From NCBI GenBank assembly GCA_031410595.1, contig JANNZM010000012.1:1-64000 (forward strand): DNA of 64,000 nt. Reading direction: 5' to 3'. Positions within the stretch are counted from its first letter, which is position 1, and every line of letters starts with the position of its first letter. Shown here piece after piece: positions 34,866 to 44,027 of the stretch. Origin of the DNA: JANMCE01 sp031410595 (GTDB lineage Bacteria; Actinomycetota; Acidimicrobiia; Acidimicrobiales; Ilumatobacteraceae). Made by a program: the position numbers and the translations under genes. The notes beneath the pieces were generated by a model that worked only from the letters and a program-made list of their open reading frames with translations, was not told where the DNA came from and did not search any database.

Positions 34866-35912
34866 ATGCCTGCTTTGCCGATTGCCCCGGACCAGAACTT
34901 CGCCAGCGACAACAGCGCCGCGGTGCATCCGGCGGTGATGCAGGCGTTGGTCGACGCCAACGTCGGGCATCAGACTGCCTACGGTGCCGACACCCACACT
35001 GCCGAGTGCGAGGCCCATCTGCGAGACCTCTTCGGGGCGCCGGTTGAAAGTTTGCTCGTCTGGGGCGGCACGGGGGCAAACGTGGTCGGCCTGGCCACCA
35101 TGCTCCATGCGAGTGAAGCCGTCATCTGTAGCGACGTCGCCCATATCAACGTGGATGAAGGTGGAGCCCCCGAAAAGTTTGCCGGAGCCAAACTGGTTGA
35201 TCTTGCAACAACTGATGCCAAGTTGACGCCGGAGCAGATAGAGCCGATGCTGCATGTGCTTGGCGATCACCACCATGTGCAGCCAAAGGTGATCTCGCTC
35301 ACTCAGTCAACCGAGTTGGGCACGCTATACTCCCCCGCCGAAGTCGCTGCCCTTGCTGACACGGCCCACCGCTACGGCATGTACATCCATATGGACGGCG
35401 CACGCCTGGCCAACGCTGCGGTGGCGGTTGGGGATCTTCGATCGTTCACTATCGACGCTGGTGTTGACGTGCTGTCGTTTGGTGGCACCAAGAACGGAAT
35501 GATGTACGGCGAGGCCGTTGTCTTCCTCAATTCCCAACTCGCTCGCAACGCCCGATTCGTTCGCAAGCAGGCTATGCAGTTGCCATCGAAGTGCCGCTAC
35601 ATCGCCGCTCAGTTCAACGCCCTCTTCAACAACGACTTGTGGCTGGCCAACGCCCGTCACGCCAACGCCATGGCGACCCGTCTCTACCACGCCACGAAAG
35701 ATCTCGACGGTGTCACGTTCGGGTCCGCGCCCGTCGTCAACGGCATGTTCCCGATCCTGCGCGCCGACGTGATCGACCAACTGCAAGCATGGTCACCCTT
35801 CTACACGTGGGACCCTTCCATCAACCAGGTCCGCTGGATGGCTAGCTTCGACACCACCGAAGAAGACGTCAACCGCCTCGCCGCCGGAGTCAAAGCCGCC
35901 TTGACCTCGTAA
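34866..35912 (+). CDS. Low-specificity threonine aldolase-like PLP enzyme
   Basis: A 348-residue fold-type I PLP enzyme of the beta-eliminating lyase / threonine aldolase family, which would split L-threonine or beta-hydroxy amino acids to glycine and an aldehyde. Signatures are FASDNSAAVHPAV near the start, the HINVDEGGAPEKF region, DGARLANA, and the PLP lysine K209 in SFGGTKNG. ATG 34866 was chosen because it begins just before the family motif; ATG 34812 adds 18 residues and cannot be excluded. Mycothione reductase starts 12 bp later on the same strand. Confidence 0.85.
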   Translation: MPALPIAPDQNFASDNSAAVHPAVMQALVDANVGHQTAYGADTHTAECEAHLRDLFGAPVESLLVWGGTGANVVGLATMLHASEAVICSDVAHINVDEGGAPEKFAGAKLVDLATTDAKLTPEQIEPMLHVLGDHHHVQPKVISLTQSTELGTLYSPAEVAALADTAHRYGMYIHMDGARLANAAVAVGDLRSFTIDAGVDVLSFGGTKNGMMYGEAVVFLNSQLARNARFVRKQAMQLPSKCRYIAAQFNALFNNDLWLANARHANAMATRLYHATKDLDGVTFGSAPVVNGMFPILRADVIDQLQAWSPFYTWDPSINQVRWMASFDTTEEDVNRLAAGVKAALTS

Positions 35913-35924
35913 CCTCGTGCTTCT

Positions 35925-37328
35925 ATGAATCATTACGACCTGGTGATTGTCGGTGCGGGCAGCGGGAACAGCTTGATTGGGCCGGAGATGGACGATTGGA
36001 AGATCGCCATCGTGGAAAAGGACGTGTTCGGCGGCACCTGCCTGAACAAGGGTTGTATCCCGACCAAGATGCTGATTCACCCCGCCGACCTTGCTCACGA
36101 GGCACGGCACAGCGACCGCTTCGGCGTGCACAGCTCAGTCCAGAGTGTTGATTGGCCCGCCATCGTCGAGCGAGTCTTCGGGCGCATCGACCCCATCGCC
36201 GCCGGCGGTGAGAAGTACCGCCGCAGCCTCAGCAACGTCACCGTGTACAGCAGCCACGGACGCTTTCTCGGACCGAAAGAGATGGAGGTCGACGATGTTC
36301 GATTCACCGCCGACCGATTCGTACTGGCAGCGGGCGCCCGGTCGATGATCCCGAGCATCCCTGGTCTTGATGCCGCGTTCGGACCGGTGGTGCGGTTCTA
36401 CACCAGTGACGACGTCATGCGCCTGGCGACGTTTCCCGAACGCGTCATCATCCTGGGAGGCGGATTCATCGCTGCGGAAATGGCCCATATGTTCGGCGGG
36501 CTTGGCGCCAAGGTAACCATTATCAATCGTGGTGAGAACTTGCTGCGCCACGAGGATCAAGACATCAGTGAGCGTTACACGGAGATCGCGTCGCACCGCT
36601 ACGACGTCTTCGGCGGTGCCACTCTCAACAAGGTCACCGGCATCGATGAGGACCTCACCGTGCACTTCACCCAAAACGGCACACCCCACACGGTTATCGG
36701 CGACGTCGTTCTTGTCGCTACCGGTCGCATCCCGAACGGCGCCTGGCTGGCCCCCGAACGGGCGGGGCTGCACATGGATCCGTCCGGTGCCATTCCGGTG
36801 GATGATCACGGACGCACCAACGTCGACGGTATCTGGGCGCTCGGCGACCTGAACGGTCGTCATCAGCTCAAGCACATGGCCAACGGTGAGGCCCGCGTCG
36901 TTCAGCACAACCTGTTACATCCCGACGACCTGCGGTCGTTCGAACATCGCCCGGCCCCGCACGCTGTGTTCACAAATCCGCAGATCGGTTCGGTCGGTAT
37001 GACCGAGGCCGATGCCATTGCCGCCGGCAAGCCGTACGTCGCCATCACCCACGACTACGCGGGCGCCGCCTGGGGTTGGGCCTTGGAGGACACAACCAGC
37101 TTCGTCAAACTCTTGGGCGACCCGGCAACCGGCCTGCTGCTGGGCGCTCACATCATCGGATCCCACTCGGCCACCCTGGTGTCGCTGCTGGTGCAGGGCA
37201 TGTACCTCGGCAACAACATCGACCAGATGGCCCACGACGTCGTTTACATCCACCCCGCACCCAGCGAAGTGGTGGAGCAAGCGCTCCTCAAACTCCTCGA
37301 TGCGATGGCCGAGGCGAAGGCGCTCTAG
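35925..37328 (+). CDS. mtr: Mycothione reductase
   Basis: FAD-dependent pyridine nucleotide-disulfide reductase, 467 residues, matching mycothione reductase, which reduces mycothiol disulfide with NADPH. Visible are the FAD-binding VIVGAGSGN, the redox-active C39-L-N-K-G-C44, the NAD(P)-binding GGGFIAAEMAH, and the C-terminal H-P-A-P-S-E catalytic motif. GAGSGN instead of GGGPGG at the start is typical of Mtr. It implies that the host makes mycothiol, the actinobacterial low-molecular-weight thiol. It follows the aldolase gene by 12 bp and precedes a phosphatase by 19 bp. Confidence 0.92.
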   Translation: MNHYDLVIVGAGSGNSLIGPEMDDWKIAIVEKDVFGGTCLNKGCIPTKMLIHPADLAHEARHSDRFGVHSSVQSVDWPAIVERVFGRIDPIAAGGEKYRRSLSNVTVYSSHGRFLGPKEMEVDDVRFTADRFVLAAGARSMIPSIPGLDAAFGPVVRFYTSDDVMRLATFPERVIILGGGFIAAEMAHMFGGLGAKVTIINRGENLLRHEDQDISERYTEIASHRYDVFGGATLNKVTGIDEDLTVHFTQNGTPHTVIGDVVLVATGRIPNGAWLAPERAGLHMDPSGAIPVDDHGRTNVDGIWALGDLNGRHQLKHMANGEARVVQHNLLHPDDLRSFEHRPAPHAVFTNPQIGSVGMTEADAIAAGKPYVAITHDYAGAAWGWALEDTTSFVKLLGDPATGLLLGAHIIGSHSATLVSLLVQGMYLGNNIDQMAHDVVYIHPAPSEVVEQALLKLLDAMAEAKAL

Positions 37329-37347
37329 GGCGTGCCATCATGGCTGC

Positions 37348-38145
37348 GTGAGCGATCTTGACTACTCTGTCCTACCGGAACCCGGCGAGCCCGGTAGGCG
37401 GATCGACATCGGTGGAACGCTGAACTTTCGAGAGCTCGGCGGCTACCGATCGGCCGATGGCCGAGCGGTCAAACGGGGACAGGTCTTCCGATCGGATCAC
37501 CTGAACACGGTCACCGACCAGGGACGGGATGGCATGACGTCGCTCGGCATCCGTACGATCGTCGATCTCCGGTTCCCCGTCGAACGTGAGCGCCAGCCAA
37601 GTCATGGCCCCGCCAAGGTGACCACGGTGCTCGCTCACCCGGATGGCATGGAGGCGGCCGATCAGTCGGTGTTTATGGAGCTCATCCAGTCGGGCGGGCT
37701 TCGGGCCTATTCGGTCGAGGATGCGGCTGCGGACTATCGAAAGATGGTCATCGATGGTGTCGAGCTTGTCATTGAAACCCTGAGCGTCATCGCCGACGCC
37801 GAGCGACAGCCGGTGCTCTTCCACTGCACCGCTGGCAAGGACCGGACCGGGCTCACAGCTGCGTTGCTACTTCGTGTGCTTGGCGTACCGGACGCAACGG
37901 TCATGAGCGACTATCTCCTCACGAACCCCTACCGGGCCGTGCACCGAATCGCCGCGATGAGACCCGTGCTTGCAGAACAAGGCGTCGACATCAACGAGGT
38001 TCTCGCGCTCTTCCGGGCGAACCGCGCCGCGCTTGCCGCCGCGCTCGATGAGATCGACCGGCACGGTGGGACCGAGACGTTTCTCATCAGACACGGTCTG
38101 GCTACCGACATCCCCGCACGACTTCGCCACGATCTCCTCGTGTAG
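37348..38145 (+). CDS. Tyrosine phosphatase-like protein (Y_phosphatase3 family)
   Basis: A 265-residue protein of the actinobacterial tyrosine/serine phosphatase family (PtpB-like). The P-loop H159-C160-T-A-G-K-D-R-T-G has the nucleophilic C160 and R166. The N-terminal NFRELGGYRS and VFRSDHLN segments are diagnostic. MptpB-type enzymes also act on phosphoinositides; which substrate applies here is unknown. GTG 37348 is preceded by CATCAT at 6 nt. It follows mtr by 19 bp. Confidence 0.85.
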   Translation: MSDLDYSVLPEPGEPGRRIDIGGTLNFRELGGYRSADGRAVKRGQVFRSDHLNTVTDQGRDGMTSLGIRTIVDLRFPVERERQPSHGPAKVTTVLAHPDGMEAADQSVFMELIQSGGLRAYSVEDAAADYRKMVIDGVELVIETLSVIADAERQPVLFHCTAGKDRTGLTAALLLRVLGVPDATVMSDYLLTNPYRAVHRIAAMRPVLAEQGVDINEVLALFRANRAALAAALDEIDRHGGTETFLIRHGLATDIPARLRHDLLV

Positions 38146-38275
38146 CCGCGTTAGGCGGCGAGTAACCGGTGCCATCGGCACGAGCCTCTATGCTCGGGTT
38201 GAAGCGAATCAGACGACAATCACGGGTCGGAATAGCCGGATTCCGTGGTGCACGATCAGAAGGTTGGGGACCTCG

Positions 38276-40306
38276 ATGACTGCGATGGACGATCTTCTGG
38301 CGCGCTGCCATCGTGTGGGAGGCGACGCCCGAAACACCAACTATGCGGGCGGCAACGCCTCGGCGAAGGCCGAAATAGTCGACCCTGCGACCGGCGCGGC
38401 GACTCGGGTGATGTACGTGAAGGGCTCCGGTGGCGACCTTGGCACCTTGACCGCGTCGGGCTTGGCCGCGCTCGACCTCAGCCGTGTCGAGGGCTTGGTG
38501 GGCGTGTATCGGGGGCCGGCGCATGAGGACGAGATGGTCGGTTTGTTCGATCATTGCCTGTTCGGCCGGGGTGGTGCGGCGCCAAGCATCGATACGGCGA
38601 TGCATGCGCTCGTCGGTGCATTGCACGTCGATCATCTGCACCCTGACTCGATTATCGCGTTTGCCACGGCAGTCGACGGACCGGAGTTGACGAGGCAGTG
38701 TTTCGGCGACGAGGTGCTCTGGGTGGACTGGCGGCGGCCCGGTTTCCAACTCGGTCTCGATATCAAGGCGCTCCATGACGCGCATCCGAACGCCGTTGGC
38801 TGTGTTCTCGGCGGTCATGGGCTCACGACCTGGGGTGCCACGAGCGACGAATGCGAGCAGCGCAGCTTGAGCGTCATCCGCCGGGCCGAAGCCTTCATCG
38901 CCGCCAACGGTCGGTCCCGTCCGTTCGGCTCACCTATCGTCGAATGGGAACCGTTAGAACCGGCGGCCCGTCGTGAACGCGCCGCCGCTCTCATGCCACA
39001 ACTGCGGGGGCTGGCCTCGACCGACTCACCGATGGTGGGCCACTTCACCGACAGCGAGGTCGTGCTCGACTTCATCGGGTCATCGGAGATGCCTCGTCTG
39101 GCCGCGCTCGGCACGTCGTGCCCCGACCACTTCCTTCGCACCAAGGTTGCCCCGATGGTGCTCGACCTGCCGGCGACCGCGGATGCCGACACCATCACCG
39201 CCCGCCTTCGTGAGGTCCACCTGGAATACCGGGCCTCGTATGCCGCGTACTACGACCGGCATGCGACCCCCGACTCGCCCGCAATGCGCTGTGCCGATCC
39301 GGCCATTGTGCTGGTGCCCGGTGTCGGAATGTTCTCGTTCGGCAAGGACAAGCAGACGGCTCGGGTGGCCAGTGAGTTCTATGTGAACGCCATCAACGTC
39401 ATGCGGGGTGCCGAAGCGCTGTCAACCTACCGTCCGATCGAAGAACGCGAGAAGTTCGGGATCGAGTACTGGGCGCTTGAAGCGGCCAAGCTGCAGCGGC
39501 TCCCGAAGCCGAAGGCGTTGGCGGCCAGGGTCGCGTTCGTCACGGGGGCCGGGTCGGGTATCGGTCGAGCCATCGCTCTTCGCCTCGCAGCCGAGGGTGC
39601 GTGCGTGGTCGTCGCCGATCTCAACACCGAGAACGCCACGGCGGTCGCCGCTGAGATCGGCAACGCCGACCGGGCGATTGCCGTTACCGCCGATGTCACG
39701 TCGGCCGAACAGATCGCGGCCGCCTTCCGAGCGGCGTGCCTCGCGTTCGGCGGCGTCGATCTGGTGGTGAATAACGCGGGGCTGTCGATTTCCAAACCAC
39801 TGCTCGAAACGACCGAGCATGACTGGGACCTGCAGCACAATGTGATGGCGAAGGGCTCGTTCCTTGTGTCGCGCGAGGCGGCGCGGGTGATGATCGGCCA
39901 GGGCATGGGCGGCGACCTCGTCTACATCTCGTCGAAGAACGCGGTGTTCGCCGGACCGTCAAACATCGCCTACAGCGCAGCCAAGGCCGACCAGGCGCAC
40001 CAGGTACGGCTACTCGCAGCCGAACTGGGCGACTACGGCATTCGGGTCAACGGCATCAACCCCGACGGTGTCGTGCGCGGTTCGGGAATCTTCTCGGGTG
40101 GATGGGGCGCGCAACGTGCTGCCGTGTACGGCGTCGCCGAGGAGGACCTCGGCGCGTTCTACGCCAAGCGCACGCTGCTGAAACGCGAGGTCCTGCCCGA
40201 ACACATCGCGGCCGCCGTGTTCGCGCTGACTGGCGGCAACCTGTCGCTCACGACCGGCCTGCACATCCCTGTCGACGCCGGCGTCGCTGCCGCATTCCTT
40301 CGCTGA
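38276..40306 (+). CDS. Bifunctional rhamnulose-1-phosphate aldolase/short-chain dehydrogenase
   Basis: A 676-residue fusion of a class II aldolase/adducin domain (about 1-390, with the metal-binding histidines in ALHVDHLHPDSI and VLGGHGLTTW) and a short-chain dehydrogenase (about 420-676, with TGAGSGIG and the YSAAK active site). This architecture is the known bifunctional enzyme of L-rhamnose catabolism, splitting L-rhamnulose 1-phosphate to DHAP and lactaldehyde and oxidising the latter to lactate. It is followed 21 bp later by rhamnulokinase. GGGGA precedes ATG 38276 by several nt; ATG 38285 is an alternative. No isomerase or transporter is in the window. Confidence 0.88.
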   Translation: MTAMDDLLARCHRVGGDARNTNYAGGNASAKAEIVDPATGAATRVMYVKGSGGDLGTLTASGLAALDLSRVEGLVGVYRGPAHEDEMVGLFDHCLFGRGGAAPSIDTAMHALVGALHVDHLHPDSIIAFATAVDGPELTRQCFGDEVLWVDWRRPGFQLGLDIKALHDAHPNAVGCVLGGHGLTTWGATSDECEQRSLSVIRRAEAFIAANGRSRPFGSPIVEWEPLEPAARRERAAALMPQLRGLASTDSPMVGHFTDSEVVLDFIGSSEMPRLAALGTSCPDHFLRTKVAPMVLDLPATADADTITARLREVHLEYRASYAAYYDRHATPDSPAMRCADPAIVLVPGVGMFSFGKDKQTARVASEFYVNAINVMRGAEALSTYRPIEEREKFGIEYWALEAAKLQRLPKPKALAARVAFVTGAGSGIGRAIALRLAAEGACVVVADLNTENATAVAAEIGNADRAIAVTADVTSAEQIAAAFRAACLAFGGVDLVVNNAGLSISKPLLETTEHDWDLQHNVMAKGSFLVSREAARVMIGQGMGGDLVYISSKNAVFAGPSNIAYSAAKADQAHQVRLLAAELGDYGIRVNGINPDGVVRGSGIFSGGWGAQRAAVYGVAEEDLGAFYAKRTLLKREVLPEHIAAAVFALTGGNLSLTTGLHIPVDAGVAAAFLR

Positions 40307-40327
40307 TCCGAGCCACGGCAACGAGCG

Positions 40328-41791
40328 ATGCCCACCTACACTGCAGTCGATCTCGGAGCTACGAGCGGTCGAGTCGTCAACGTCCGTATCGACGCGGATG
40401 GAGTCGCACTCGACCTCGTCAGACGCTTCCCGAACGAGATAGTGCTCGGCGCGGAGGGTCGGGCGGTGTGGAACTTCGCGAGCCTGCTTGCCGAGATCAA
40501 AGTCAGCCTCATCGACGCGGTGGGCCGCAGTCAGGTGCGGTCCGTCGGGGTCGATTCATGGGCCGTTGATTACGGACTCCTGAACGTGGCCGGCGATCTC
40601 ATTGGGCCTGTTCACGCCTACCGTTCGCGCCGTACCGACGGCGTCATGAATGCCGTAGTCAACCGCATCGGCCGCAACCGGCTGTACGCAACGTCCGGTA
40701 TCCAGTTCCTGCCGTTCAACACGATCTATCAGCTGACATCGGCGGCGGGCACCGCCGACTACCGGCACGCAGCGACCATGCTCATGATCCCCGACCTCAT
40801 CAATCATGCGCTGTGTGGCAGCACTTCGAACGATGTCACAAACGCCAGCACTACCCAACTTCTTGACGCCCGTACTCACCACTGGAGTGACGAACTGATC
40901 GATGCGGCGGGCCTTCGCCGAGACCTCTTCCCCGAACTGCACGAGCCCGGCACCCGGCTCGGCACGATCGACGCTGCCTGCATCGACCCGTCTGTTACCG
41001 GGCTAGTGGTGGTGGCCGTTGCGAGTCATGACACGGCCAGTGCCGTTGCCGGTACCCCGCTCACCCCGGGCCGACCGGCCATGTACATCTCGTGCGGCAC
41101 CTGGGGGCTGGTCGGCTGCGAACTCACCGGACCCATCACCACCGATGCCGCGCTCCGCGCAAACGTCACCAACGAACTCGGGTGGAACGGAACCACACGG
41201 CTGCTCAAAAACGTCACCGGGCTGTGGCTCCTGGAAGAGTGCAACAGCGTCTGGGTGGCGAACGGTAACGACGCATCGATCGCCGAACTGGTCGCTCTGG
41301 CTGCCGAGCTACCTGGCGGCAGGGCGGTGTTCGACCCCGACGACGCTCGGCTAGGAAAGACGGCCGATACGCCCGCCACCATTCGAGCGATCTGCGCGGC
41401 CACCGGCCACGCCGACCCGACTTCCCCCGCCGAGATCACCCGAGCCATTCTCGATTCGCTTGCGCTCGGCTTCCGGCGTGCCGTTCAACGAATCGAAGCG
41501 GTGGCGGGATTTCGCTCAGAGGTCATCCATCTCGTCGGAGGAGGATCATTGAACCACCTCCTAGCTCAGCTCATCGCAAGCTCGTGCGACCGAACCGTAT
41601 TGGCCGGGCCGGCCGAAGCCACGGTGATCGGCAATGCCCTCGTTCAGGCCATCGCCGACGGTGAGATCGCTGATCTTGCCGAAGGTCGCCGGCTCGTTGA
41701 ACGATCGCACGCTCCCATCCGCTTCGAGCCAACGCCGTTGTACAACTGGTCCGAGATGGAGCAGCGAGTGCAGTGGTCGGCTGAGGCATGA
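40328..41791 (+). CDS. rhaB: Rhamnulokinase
   Basis: FGGY-family carbohydrate kinase, 487 residues, which phosphorylates L-rhamnulose. The start AVDLGATSGRV is the phosphate-binding motif; SVGVDSWAVDYGLL and the C-terminal HLVGGGSLNHLLAQLIAS are RhaB signatures that set it apart from xylulokinase or gluconokinase. It is in operon with the aldolase-dehydrogenase upstream (21 bp). Together they cover the steps from rhamnulose to lactate and DHAP; rhaI/rhaA must be elsewhere. Confidence 0.9.
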   Translation: MPTYTAVDLGATSGRVVNVRIDADGVALDLVRRFPNEIVLGAEGRAVWNFASLLAEIKVSLIDAVGRSQVRSVGVDSWAVDYGLLNVAGDLIGPVHAYRSRRTDGVMNAVVNRIGRNRLYATSGIQFLPFNTIYQLTSAAGTADYRHAATMLMIPDLINHALCGSTSNDVTNASTTQLLDARTHHWSDELIDAAGLRRDLFPELHEPGTRLGTIDAACIDPSVTGLVVVAVASHDTASAVAGTPLTPGRPAMYISCGTWGLVGCELTGPITTDAALRANVTNELGWNGTTRLLKNVTGLWLLEECNSVWVANGNDASIAELVALAAELPGGRAVFDPDDARLGKTADTPATIRAICAATGHADPTSPAEITRAILDSLALGFRRAVQRIEAVAGFRSEVIHLVGGGSLNHLLAQLIASSCDRTVLAGPAEATVIGNALVQAIADGEIADLAEGRRLVERSHAPIRFEPTPLYNWSEMEQRVQWSAEA

Positions 41792-41815
41792 CCGTCCGGT
41801 CCGAGGTCCGAGGGG

Positions 41816-42337
41816 TTACGCCTTCTTTTTCTTGTCGTCGGGGTCGCGCAGGACACCCTTCGAGAGGGCTTCGTCCAGGAAGGTCTCGGCGTCGTCGGTA
41901 GAGACCTTGAGCGCCGGCGCAATCTCGGAGATCAGGTTGATGCGAGCCCGCTCGTACATGGTGCGCTCAGCGGCTGACAGCGCCGCGTCGCGGTTGCGTG
42001 CCGCAAGGTTTCGCACCACTTCGGCCACCTGGTAAACGTCACCCGACTTCAGCTTTTCCTGGTGGTTCTTGAAACGCCGCGACCAGTTGGAGGGCACGCG
42101 CGGGTCCGGCTTTGACAGCACGGCAACGAGGTCTTCAAGTTCGTCGGAGTTGACCGGCGGGCGTACGCCGACTTGGTCAACCGAGTCGAGCGGGACCGAA
42201 AGCGTCATCTCGCCGATGATCGAGCGAAGGATGAGATACTCCTTCGTCTCACCAAACATGGCCTTCTTCTCGGTGCCTTGCACCAGACAAGCGCCATGCT
42301 GCGGATAGATGACGGTGTCACCCTTCTTAAACTTCAC
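41816..42337 (-). CDS. carD: CarD-family RNA polymerase-binding transcription factor
   Basis: CarD, 173 residues, which binds the RNA polymerase beta subunit and stabilises open promoter complexes. The start FKKGDTVIYPQHGACLV begins the Tudor-like RNA-polymerase-interacting domain (about 1-60), followed by the helical DNA-binding domain with W-S-R-R-F-K-N. GTG 42337 is chosen because it aligns with the family start and GGAG lies a few nt before it; an ATG at 42367 would add ten residues. Convergent with rhaB. Confidence 0.9.
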   Translation of the reverse strand: MKFKKGDTVIYPQHGACLVQGTEKKAMFGETKEYLILRSIIGEMTLSVPLDSVDQVGVRPPVNSDELEDLVAVLSKPDPRVPSNWSRRFKNHQEKLKSGDVYQVAEVVRNLAARNRDAALSAAERTMYERARINLISEIAPALKVSTDDAETFLDEALSKGVLRDPDDKKKKA

Positions 42338-42439
42338 GGCTCTCCAACGGGGGTTGTCGCAGTTCACTCAGCAAGCGAGTGGACCAGGTACGGGCGCGGT
42401 AAGGGTACCGGAAAAAGGTCATCTTTTCGAAAGGAAGCC

Positions 42440-43894
42440 TCAAACCAAGAAGTTGATGAACTGCCAGGGGTCGGCCAGGTCCTGGTTTCGCTGAGCGTAA
42501 CGGCCGAAAATGTCGAAGCGATTCTGCAGTGGATCCCAGTCAATCGGACCCGACCACAGCGGGCCCCAGTAGGGCCGAGCCACGTCGAGTACCTCCTCCC
42601 ACGGGAGCTCGTCAGGCACGCGAACGCCTTCGTTCGGATGACGGATCATCCAGATCACTGCACCCAACACCGAGGAGCCGACCTGCACAGTGGTGGCACT
42701 CTGGCCCGGCACCAGCGCTCTGGCCTGATCGATGGAGAGCAGGCTCCCGTTCCACCAACTCTTGTACGGGTGGCCCATGAGCAGCACACCCAACTCATCG
42801 ATGCCCGAATCGATCTCATCGTTCAGAATGCGCTTCTCGGGCTGCATCACAAACTGGCGCATCTCGAGCTCGTGCATGGACGCGATCGCCACGTCGGCCG
42901 GGCAGTACGCATAATGGACCGTGGGGCGGTACACGGCCTGGCCGTCGTCCCACACGGTGAGGTGATCGGAGATAGTGAACGCTTCGCCGTGTCGGATGAC
43001 CATGCCCACAATCTCGCCGCTCGGCACCAGGCTGCGCACCTTCACCTTGCAGCCCATCTCTGCCAATGCGATCTGGTTGCCCGGACCGTTGCCGGCATGC
43101 TGAAACGCGCCGGGCGGCATGAAGCGTTCGTGCGTGCCCCAGCCCAGCTCGGCGGGCGCCACACCCTCTTCATACAGCCCGTCAACCGACCATGTGTTGA
43201 CAAACTCGTTGACTCTCTTTGGCACCGACGTGATCTGCGAATCACGCTCGGCAATGTGGATGACCTTCACGTCGAGTGCGTGCGCGAGCGAGTTGTACGA
43301 ACCGTCGGCCAGCGCTGTTTCTACCGCGGCGACGCGGTTACCGAGCAGGCCGTCCTGCAGCGCTCGCGTCGCGATCTGGCCCAACGCTTCTTTGGTGAGG
43401 TGTGACACCAGGCCGGGGTTGGCGCCGTGCTCGACCACCGCCGATGGGCCCTTGTTGTCACCCCATCTGGCGAACATGCGGCGCATGGCCATGTGACGCA
43501 CGTAGAGCGTGCGGTCGATCGGATGGACCTGAGCCGAGTCGTCGTAGGGATCCCAAACTTCAACCGAAGTGTTCAGGTAGCGAACGCCATGGTCGCGACA
43601 CCATTCGAGCATGGTTTCGCAGTCGATGTTCCACGCCAAATCAAGGCAGATGTCGCCCTGGCCGACCAAGCCCGACAGGGTGCTGTCGAGGTTGTCGGGC
43701 GTGATTTGGCCTTGCACGTAGTGCACACCCTGAGCGAGAGAGCCTGCGATGCGATGGCGGTTGTCCACCATGTCGAACACGGTTATCTGGCTTGGTTCAA
43801 GAGAAATGCTGTCAAGAACAAGCGGCAGGGTGCACTGAGTAACCGAACCGCAGCCGAGAAACAGCAGGCGGCCATGAAAGCGGACGTGGGCCAA
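42440..43894 (-). CDS. hss: Homospermidine synthase-like protein
   Basis: A 484-residue protein of the saccharopine dehydrogenase-like homospermidine synthase family, which makes homospermidine from putrescine and/or spermidine with NAD+. The N-terminal Rossmann motif LLFLGCGSVTQCTLPL, the DLAWNIDCETML segment and VEHGANPGLVSH are characteristic. The start is uncertain: TTG 43894 has GGAGGT 4 nt upstream and gives the family start, while ATG 43990 adds 32 unlike residues and would reach close to the divergent gene at 44028. Homospermidine is unusual in actinobacteria, so function needs a chemical test. Confidence 0.8.
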   Translation of the reverse strand: MAHVRFHGRLLFLGCGSVTQCTLPLVLDSISLEPSQITVFDMVDNRHRIAGSLAQGVHYVQGQITPDNLDSTLSGLVGQGDICLDLAWNIDCETMLEWCRDHGVRYLNTSVEVWDPYDDSAQVHPIDRTLYVRHMAMRRMFARWGDNKGPSAVVEHGANPGLVSHLTKEALGQIATRALQDGLLGNRVAAVETALADGSYNSLAHALDVKVIHIAERDSQITSVPKRVNEFVNTWSVDGLYEEGVAPAELGWGTHERFMPPGAFQHAGNGPGNQIALAEMGCKVKVRSLVPSGEIVGMVIRHGEAFTISDHLTVWDDGQAVYRPTVHYAYCPADVAIASMHELEMRQFVMQPEKRILNDEIDSGIDELGVLLMGHPYKSWWNGSLLSIDQARALVPGQSATTVQVGSSVLGAVIWMIRHPNEGVRVPDELPWEEVLDVARPYWGPLWSGPIDWDPLQNRFDIFGRYAQRNQDLADPWQFINFLV

Positions 43895-44027
43895 CGGGAC
43901 CTCCAAAGGTGGATCAGGGGGTTCTGAGCGCCGCACAATACGCCATTCGACCCACCGGATCGACCCCGGTTTGTACGCGCGGCATGACACACTGGTTGTG
44001 GCGGAGCGGGCAAGGAGCTGGGTAGCA

